Shown here: positions 57,331-64,000 of the stretch, one piece after another
Numbering within the stretch: the first letter of the stretch is position 1
Layout of the letters: the number at the start of each line of letters is the position of its first letter
Origin: Nicotiana tabacum
Taxonomy: Eukaryota; Streptophyta; Magnoliopsida; Solanales; Solanaceae
NCBI RefSeq assembly: GCF_000715075.1
Contig: NC_134095.1
Span: 44,680,806 to 44,744,805 of the forward strand
Reading direction: 5' to 3'
Length of the DNA stretch: 64,000 nucleotides
Notes under the pieces: model-generated
Databases searched by the model: none
Seen by the model: only the letters and a program-made list of their open reading frames with translations
Told to the model about the DNA's origin: nothing
Position numbers and translations under genes: made by a program

Positions 57331-58380
57331 CGTGAGGTTAGATGTTTTGGATCCCAGTCGGGTATTGGCTTACGTGGTTTCTCGGTCTTCCTTATATGAT
57401 CACAACAGAGAGCTCCAGTATAATGATCCACATTAGCTTGCCCTTAAGGACAGAGTTCAGCATGATGATGCCAGAGATATGACTATTAGTGATGATAGGG
57501 TGTTGAGGATGCGGGCCGGATTTGTGTGCCCAATGTAGATGGGCTTCGGGAGTTGATTCTTGAGGAGCCCTATAGCTCGCGGTATTCCATTCATCCTGGT
57601 GCCGAGAAGATGTATCATGATTTGAGCCAACATTATTGGTGGATAAGAATGAAGAAAGACATTGTGGGATTTGTAGCTCCGTGTCTCAATTGTCAGCAGG
57701 TGAAATATGAGCATCAAAGATCGGATGTCTTGCTTCAGCAGATGGATATTCCCGAGTGGAAGTGGGAGAGGATCAGTATGGACTTTGTAGTTGGATTTCC
57801 ACGAACTTTGAGGATGTTCGATGCTATTTGGGTGATCGTGGATCGGCTGACCAAGTCCGCGTACTTCATTCCTGTGTGTACCACCTATTCTTCAGAGCGG
57901 TTGGCGGAGATCTATATCCGGGAGATTGTTCGTTTGCATGGTGTCCCATTTTCCATCATTTCAAATAGGGGCACTCAGTTTACTTCGTAGTTTTGGAGGT
58001 TTGTGCAGCGAGAGTTGGGTACTCATGTGAAGTTGAGCACAACCTTTCACCCTCAGACAGACGGGTAGTCCGAGCGCACTACTCAGATATTGGAGGACAT
58101 GTTGCGTGCTTGTGTCATTGATTTCGGATGGTCATGGGATCAGTTTCTACCGATTGCAGAGTTTGTTTATAAAAACAGCTACCAGTCGAGTATCCAGATG
58201 GCTCCATATGAGGCTTTGTATGGGAGGATCTCCAGTTGGTTAGTTCGAGCCCAGTGAGGCTAGGCTATTGGGGACAGACTTGGTGCAGTATGCTTTAGAA
58301 AAGGTGAAGGTAATTTAGGAGAGGCTTCATACAACGCAGTCGAGGCAGAAGAGTTATGCTGACACGAAGGTTCGAAATGT
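57331..58380 (+). pseudogene. T3 integrase, degenerate
   Basis: Stop at 57434-57436 and frameshift near 57508. The HHCC finger is readable at 57585-57710 (YSIHPGAEKMYHDL, CLNCQQVKYEHQ), followed by the core with MDFVVGFPR (first catalytic Asp). The second Asp is Asn (codon 57964-57966). TAG stops follow at 57988-57990 and 58066-58068, the latter just before the SER that carries the catalytic Glu. Later damage: 58254 (TGA) and 58316-58318 (TAG). Confidence 0.85.
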
Positions 58381-58851
58381 GCCCTACATGGTTGGCGAGA
58401 AGGTTCTGTTGAAGGTTTCGCCCATGAAGGGTGTTATGAGATTTGGGAAGAAGGGTAAATTGAGTTCTCGGTTCATTGGGCCTTTTGAGGTGCTTCGGAG
58501 GATTGGGGAGGTGTCTTATGAGGTTGCTTTGCCACCTAGCTTGTCGAGTGTGCATCCGGTATTTCATGTTTCTATGCTCCGGAAGTATATTGGGGATCTG
58601 TCTCGTGTTCTAGATTTCAGCACGGTTCAGTTGGATGGTTATTTGACCTATGATGTGGCGCCAGTAGCTATTTTGGGTCGTTAGGTTCGAAAGTTGAGGT
58701 CAAACGATATAGCTTCAGTGAAAGTGCAGTGGAGAGGTCGGCCCATGGAGGAGGCTGCCTGGGAGACCGAGCGGGAGATGCGGAGCAGATATCCTCACCT
58801 ATTTGAGGTTTCGGGTATGTTTTTTGACTCGTTCGAGGATGAACGTTTGTT
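58381..58851 (+). pseudogene. T3 integrase tail and chromodomain
   Basis: The integrase C-terminal barrel ([34 protein letters not shown]) and [18 protein letters not shown] precede a chromodomain at about 58665-58810 (VRKLRSNDIASVKVQWRG, WETEREMRSRYPHLF). A TAG at 58682-58684 interrupts it; T2 reads CAG there. The end of the frame overlaps the pre-PPT hairpin. Confidence 0.85.
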
Positions 58852-58865
58852 TAAGTTTGGGAGGA
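58830..58865 (+). promoter_or_regulatory. T3 pre-PPT hairpin and PPT
   Basis: CGTTCG-AGGA-TGAACG (58830-58845) can pair with one G-U in RNA. The tract TTGGGAGGA (58857-58865) abuts the 3' LTR. Confidence 0.75.
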
Positions 58866-61733
58866 TGTGATGACCCGGCCAGTCGTCTTATGCGTTACCA
58901 CTCTGTTTGCCCCATTTTTGCATTTTATTACTTTGTCTAATGGTTATATATGTGATCGGGTTGATTGGTTCGGGTTTTGAAAGGATTTGGTAAGGTTTGA
59001 GATACTTAGTCTCTTTTGAGGAAGTTTAAGTTGGAAAAGTCAATTGGATGATTACTTATGTGTTAGAGGGATCGGATGTGAGTTCCGACGGTTCAGATAG
59101 CTTCAGGAGGTGATTTGGGACTTAGGAGCGTGATCGGAATGAGTTTTGGAGGTTCGGAGTGGATTTAGGCTTGAATTGGCGAAGTTGATAATTTGGCGAT
59201 TTCCGGTTGGTAGGTGAGATTATGATATAGGGGTCAGAATGGAATTCCAAGAGTTGCAGTAGTTCCGTGGTGTCAATTGGGATGTATGTGCAAAATTTTA
59301 GGACATTCGGACGTGGTTTGGTTGCGTTTTTGATCAAAAGCGAAATTCAAAAGATTTTGGAAACTTAGGCTTGAATCTGATGTGTCTTGGTTGATTCGAT
59401 GTTGTTTGAGGTGTTTTGAAGATTAGTATAAGTTTGAATAAGGTTTTGGGATATGTTGGTATTTTTGGTTGACGTCCCGGGGGCCTAAGGGTGATTTCGG
59501 ATGGTTAATGGAGAGTTTGAGATTTTGTTGAAGGTGCAGATTTTTTTGCTTCTGGTATTTCTGCACCTGCGGATTGGGGACCGCAGGTGCGATGTCGCAG
59601 ATGCGAGGAAGGGCGGCAGAAGCAGTCAAGGAGGAGAAGGACAAAAGCCGCAGATGCGGTTGGCTGACCGCACCTACGATGGTGCAGGTGCGGCTACTTG
59701 GTCGCAGATGCAGTTTTTGACCATTAAGTGAAAGTCGCAGAAGCGGTACCGCATAAGCAAAACCTGGGCCGCAGGTGCGGAATCCCTGGGCCAGACGGTA
59801 TATATTGTTTTCTTCGCAAAATTTTGCTAGGTTCTCCATTTTTGAAGACAGGAAGCAAGCTAGGGCAGTGATTTAAAGGGAAGATCGAAGGGAATCAATT
59901 CGGTAAGTTTCCTAAGCTTCATTATTTGGGCTTATGATCATTTTTCCATTGTTTAATCATGGTATTAGGGGAGAATAAGGGAGAAAATTGGGGATTGAGG
60001 CTTGAGATTAAGAGACTTTAAAATGGGAATTTGAGGGGTCATTTGGACTCAGATTTCAGTGTTCTTGGTATGTATGGACTCGTGGAAGGATAAGGAATCT
60101 GTTGATGCGATTTTTACCAAGTTTAGAGATGTGGGCCCGGGGGTCAGGTTTTGGAAATTTCGTTGCTTGGGCTTCGTTCCCTTAGCATATTGTGACGCCA
60201 TGATTCTGATTTTGGATAGATTTGACGCGAGTGGAGGCCGATTCGAGGGGCAAAGGCATCGCAGAGTAGTATTTTCACCGGTTTGAGGTAAGTAACCATT
60301 GTAAATATGGAACTAAGGATACAAACCCCAGTATTTTAATTGTTTTTGATAAATGCAAAGACACACATGCTAGGTGACGAGCGTGTGGGTGTGCACCGGT
60401 AGGGATTGTGACTTGGTCCATCCCAGAGCGACTATTAATCCACGTATTTTATTTGGAACCTTACGATATTTCGTACTTTAGTCATTTATACTATATTATG
60501 GGTTGTATGCCATGTTTGGGGCCTTGTGCCGACCTGTTGAGACCCTTAGGGGCATTTTTACTGCCTTTCCTCACTCTACTTGTTTGAGAGCATATGCTCA
60601 GTCATGTTTTACCTGTTTATTGTTTATAAACTGGTTTTATCACTCTACTTTTTAAATGTGAGGACTGTTTGGACTGAGTTTCCTAATTCCTACCGTTGTG
60701 CCCGAGAGGCTTTGAGGTTAATGACTGAGAGAGGTTGAGAACCTAATGGTGAGGATACTTATATATGTATGACTTATGGATCGGGCTGCATGACACAGCA
60801 ATACTTATATGGATCAGGCTACACGATGCAGCGATATATATATTTGATCAGGATGTGCGCCGCAGCGATATGACGCTTGGGCTGTAGGAGCCCCTCCGAA
60901 GTCTGTACACCCCCAGTGAGTGTAGTCGACTATAAATTATAGATCGGGTTGCACGCCGCAGCGGTTACTATGATTATTATCATTATGAGTTGTTAATGAG
61001 CTTGAGTGCTGAGAGTTGAGTCACGAGTGACCGAGAGGCTGCCTGAGAGGCCATATTCTGAGTGATACCTTACCCGAGGGGCCTAGTTATGATATTTCCA
61101 TTGATTTCACTCTTCTTTTAAAATAAGCTTCTGTTAAAAAATTGCTAAGTATATGATTTCAAGTATTTAAACTGAAATTGAGGATTTTATGACGAAACTG
61201 GTTTTAAACTGTGGAGTTTTATCTGTTATCCCGTTGTTTATTCATTTATATGATTTTAACTGCTCGTCACTGCTTACAGACCTTATTTACTTTAGGTACT
61301 TACTGAGTTAGCGTACTAACGTTACTCCCTGCACCTTGTGTGTAGATTGAGGTGCCTGAGTGGTGGAGTGAGAGTCCTCAGCATTTTCAGAGCTTGCCGA
61401 AGATTACAAGGCAGTTGCATGGCGTCCGTAGTCCTGCTTTCCTCCTTCGTATCTTGTTCTTTTCCGCATTTTTAGACTTATGATGTATTAGACAGTTGGT
61501 AATATATTTAGAGGCTCAAGACTCGTGATACCAGATGTTTGGGCTGTGTTGTCTTATGTTTTATTGATTTTCGCGCATTTTTAGTTGTTTAATAACTTCT
61601 TATGAAAATTGATATTTAAACCCTTGTTAGAAAATGATTTATTAAAAGAAAAAGGGTTATGATCGATGTTTGGGTTGGCTTGCCTAGTAATGTGATAGGT
61701 GCCATCACATCCGGGTATTTGGGGGTCGTGACA
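58866..61733 (+). repeat. T3 3' LTR
   Basis: 2868 bp, TGTGATGACCC to GGGTCGTGACA. TATATATT at 59799-59806 follows the CpG array at 59560-59782. Splice-like signals: donor 59903 (GTAAGTTT), acceptor 60185, donor 60288 (GAG then GTAAGTAACC, intact here), acceptor 61345. The minisatellite lies at 60777-60965 and GGGCTGTAGGAGCCC at 60879-60893. Confidence 0.9.
59560..59782. repeat. CCGCA(N)2TGCGG palindrome array, T3 3' LTR
   Basis: Counterpart of 51515-51752 with the same unit types (CCGCAGGTGCG, GCCGCAGATGCGG, ACCGCACCTACG), ending just upstream of TATATATT. It is slightly shorter than the 5' copy, so the array changes length. Confidence 0.85.
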
Positions 61734-61738
61734 TTGTC
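61734..61738 (+). repeat. Probable T3 target site duplication, right
   Basis: TTGTC immediately after the 3' LTR; the left partner is TTTTC at 50898-50902. Confidence 0.5.
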
Positions 61739-61913
61739 TAGGACCCAAATCTTCAAGCTTGAAGTAGTGAAAGCACTCAAAATTGAAAAGAGAAAAAGAA
61801 ATCAGTAAGGAATCCTAGATTTATGAAAATCTTAGAATTACTTCTGTGTTTGTGTTAGATCTTAAGGTGTTGTAGGTCGTTCTTGGTATGTTAGGTAATA
61901 ACATTTAAGGCGC

Positions 61914-61923
61914 CTATTTATAG
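61914..61923 (-). promoter_or_regulatory. TATA box of the Ogre-like LTR
   Basis: The minus strand reads CTATAAATAG, about 1.53 kb into the LTR, in a position suited to start transcription leftwards. Confidence 0.55.
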
Positions 61924-63452
61924 TGGTCATCGAAGCCTTTAGGGTTTCAGTAGATTCAAGTTAGATATTGGAGAGTGACGAAAGACCGATAATGATAGAA
62001 AGGCGGGTAAAATCAGAGAAATACAAGGGGAAAAAATCATCAAGAACTTTACATATGCATGAGGTTGACGGATTCAATCACTGAGAATAAGAGTCCATCA
62101 GTCAAAGCTCCACTGTCCAAAGGTCACTGCCTTTTACCTCTAGACAACGAATATTAGTGATGAAGCTGGATATCAACCATGCATTATTTGATTTGAAATA
62201 ACGAATAGGAAAATGAAAGGAATGAAGTTTCATCATTTAGGTCTAGGGTTTCAAATTGGGGGTTTTGAATCTAATCAACGAAAATAGAAACTGAATCACA
62301 GACCACATAATCTAGGGACAAGGCGGATGATTTGGCAAGTTGGATCTGAAAAAATGAAGATATAATGGATTCTTCAACGTCACTGGCCATGTATGGTGTC
62401 TCGGATTTGAAGAGAAAAAGGGAAAATCAACGGGATTTGAGGATGGAGAAGCAGGAAAGGACGATTTGGTGATGGGTTTTGTGACCTTGCACTGATTTGT
62501 GCAAGGTTCCATGATTAATGGGGTTCGAAGGGATGAGTGAAAAGAGAGAGGAAAGGGAAAGTAAGGCGACATGGGAGGTGTTAACTTATTAGGGTTTATG
62601 GGTCGTCTCTGAGTTAAAATTCCAATATGGATGGGTAGCAGTTGAATCTTTTGATCAACGGCTCCAATTTTTATAATTAGGAATTTAGAAATGATTTAAT
62701 GGGGAAACATTGGTGGCCGTTGGACCTCTCTTATCATACGATTTATATTTAATATTAATAAGATTAAAGAATAATGAGGAAATGGGGATTAAACACCGGT
62801 CGTTGATGATACAGATCAGTGATCTAGATTAATTTGTGCTTTCTTTGTGAGTGAGAGAGACGAGCGACGTGGCATATTGTGATTGGCTTAGGGAGAGGGA
62901 CGCAAATATCCACAATGGATTAGAGGGTCTTTGGACTGGGATTTTTTTCGGATTGGGCTTGTCACTTAAGCCAAAAATGAATTTAAAAGATGGCCACTTT
63001 GTATTTAGTTGAGAATTGCAATTGTACCCTTTTGTCTTTTAATCCCTTTTGAAATTAATTTAAATAAACTTAACTAATTTCTAATAAAATGTAGTAAAAT
63101 CATAATTATCAAATATACTACTAATTATTACATTTATTTATAAAATACTTTATATCCTAAATTGTGACACTAACTTTGAATATTAACATAGACCTATTTA
63201 ATTAAAAATTGAAAAATGACTCATTAAATTAATTATAAAACACGTACGATGCATTTTATTTTAATAATATAAACAAAGATAAGTATATTTATAACTACAT
63301 AATAATGATGCCACGTGATTATTTTCAAAACTGATAATTAACTTTTAGAAATAGGTATTTATTACTAGAAAATACTTTCAAAATATTTATCTTAAATTAT
63401 TGAGTATAAGTAAATTAATCATTAAAGGGAGTGTCAAAATTGGTCATCAACA

Positions 63453-64000
63453 GCTGCCCCTCTTTGACCGAAGACAATGAAAGAGTTTTCGAGCAAAGAA
63501 ATTGAACCAAAGCCAATTTTGTCTAGACTTTAGGCATGCATTGAAGGAGTGGGATGAAGATTATGAGCTGCAGGATTGGGAGTTAAGGAAGATTCTGGGA
63601 AGATTTGGGAAGAATTTTGGAGAGATTGGGGCCGAATTCTAACTTTGAATTGCTTACATACCTGGGGCTTAACGAGGATCAGGCCCATATAGTACTGGAG
63701 TGAAGATTTTTGAGGAAGCGACTCTCGTAGGAATCGTCCCAGTTCTCTATTATGACAATAATGCGAGGCGGAGGATTGCACACTCATGATAGATTGAATC
63801 TATAGCTTGATTAGAAGGATTTGAAAATTTTGAGTGTCACTGGTCGTTTTTTGCTTGAACTTGGATCCTTGGCCTGCTAATAGGTTAATTGTCCCTCATA
63901 GCATTGTAGTTTGGACTGCTGCATAGAAATGGTTCCATGTTGCGATGTTTGTTCCTGCAAAACAAATAAAATACACATATACCAATATATTGCAAAGCGG
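63453..64000 (-). mobile_element. 3' end of the Ogre-like element interior
   Basis: The minus-strand tract AAAGAGGGGCAGC (63453-63465) is the PPT. The rest to the window edge is non-coding by eye; short open frames (such as 63530-63787, minus) show no domain. The body of the element lies beyond the window. Confidence 0.55.

Larger units (their letters stand above)
50903..61733 (+). mobile_element. T3: full-length Tekay/Del chromovirus, 10.8 kb
   Basis: It has two LTRs (50903-53715 and 58866-61733), PBS, gag, protease, RT, RNase H, integrase, chromodomain and PPT in canonical order, flanked by a near-perfect 5-bp duplication. LTRs start TGTGA and end GGGTCGTGACA. The LTRs differ at roughly one base in ten where compared, plus indels, so insertion is old. 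All coding domains carry stops or frameshifts; it is not autonomous now. It is inserted in a minus-strand Ogre-like LTR. Confidence 0.9.
61734..63452 (-). repeat. Ogre-like LTR on the minus strand, interrupted by T3
   Basis: On the minus strand the LTR starts TGTTGATGACC at 63452, right after a purine tract (complement of 63453-63465), and runs left through a very AT-rich U3 to a TATA box CTATAAATAG (complement of 61914-61923). Its continuation past 61734 was displaced by T3 to 50902 and leftward. The start sequence and PPT resemble Ogre/Tat-type LTRs; the far end was not identified. No coding domain was found in it. Confidence 0.6.

Noticed and set aside
59423..59839. 138-codon minus-strand frame in T3's 3' LTR
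   Set aside because: Shadow of the palindromic array, which is open on both strands because its units are near-palindromes.
62312..62572. 86-codon Pro/Ser-rich minus-strand frame
   Set aside because: It lies in the U3 of the Ogre-like LTR and has no domain.
1..64000. Endogenous pararetrovirus (caulimovirid) sequence
   Set aside because: The RT segments continue into integrase and chromodomains and are bounded by LTRs, PBS and PPT, so they are Ty3/gypsy retrotransposons; no movement-protein or coat-protein motif was seen.

Overview
This window is transposable-element heterochromatin from a higher plant. The lineages (Tekay/Del-type Ty3/gypsy chromoviruses, a Tat-type gypsy element with an antisense gene, an Ogre-like LTR) and the wording of the LTRs point to Solanaceae, possibly Nicotiana. 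That placement is inference from family resemblance; no species-diagnostic gene is present. I found no host protein gene, rRNA, tRNA gene or CRISPR. Every substantial coding remnant belongs to a retrotransposon, and all are broken by stops, frameshifts or deletions.

Layout. (1) 1-565: integrase tail of one Tekay-like copy. (2) 566-2321: RT, RNase H and integrase fragment of a second gypsy copy, spliced onto the first. (3) 2322-9378: a Tekay copy (called T2) running from the predicted transcription start inside its 5' LTR to its polypurine tract (PPT), with no matching 3' LTR. (4) 9379-10343: edge of another LTR. (5) 10344-37778: two related, gag-less, LARD-like elements facing away from each other: A on the minus strand and E on the plus strand. 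Their 5' LTRs are fused head to head, and the central 8.2 kb of this structure is tandemly duplicated (14508-22722 and 22723-30955, about 1% different where compared). (6) 37779-39814: truncated LTR of T2 type. (7) 40560-50166: minus-strand Tat-lineage element with a tRNA-Lys-type primer binding site (PBS), gag and protease remnants, no recognisable RT or integrase, and a degenerate multi-exon gene on the opposite strand. (8) 50903-61733: the best-preserved element (T3), a full-length 10.8 kb Tekay chromovirus with both LTRs, PBS, gag, pol, chromodomain, PPT and a probable target duplication. (9) 61734-64000: minus-strand LTR and 3' internal region of an Ogre-like element, interrupted on its left by T3.

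How the parts work together. T2 and T3 show the standard gag, protease, RT, RNase H, integrase, chromodomain order. A and E keep LTRs, PBS, PPT and a pre-PPT hairpin but lost gag and nearly all of pol, so they must have depended on proteins of autonomous Tekay relatives. All these LTR families share a leader module that looks like two introns: a donor about 105 bp after a TATA-like box, an acceptor, a roughly 100-bp exon, a second donor of consensus quality, and an acceptor inside a hairpin about 1 kb later. They also share promoter-proximal CpG-rich palindromic arrays and a hairpin beside the PBS. Many stop codons are TAG where a sister copy reads CAG, as expected from deamination at methylated CHG sites.

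The most interesting signals are the shared LTR splice-like module, the head-to-head LTR fusion with its later duplication, the two unrelated but similarly placed palindromic arrays, and the antisense spliced gene of the Tat element. All coordinates and homologies come from reading the sequence; no alignment or database search was run.
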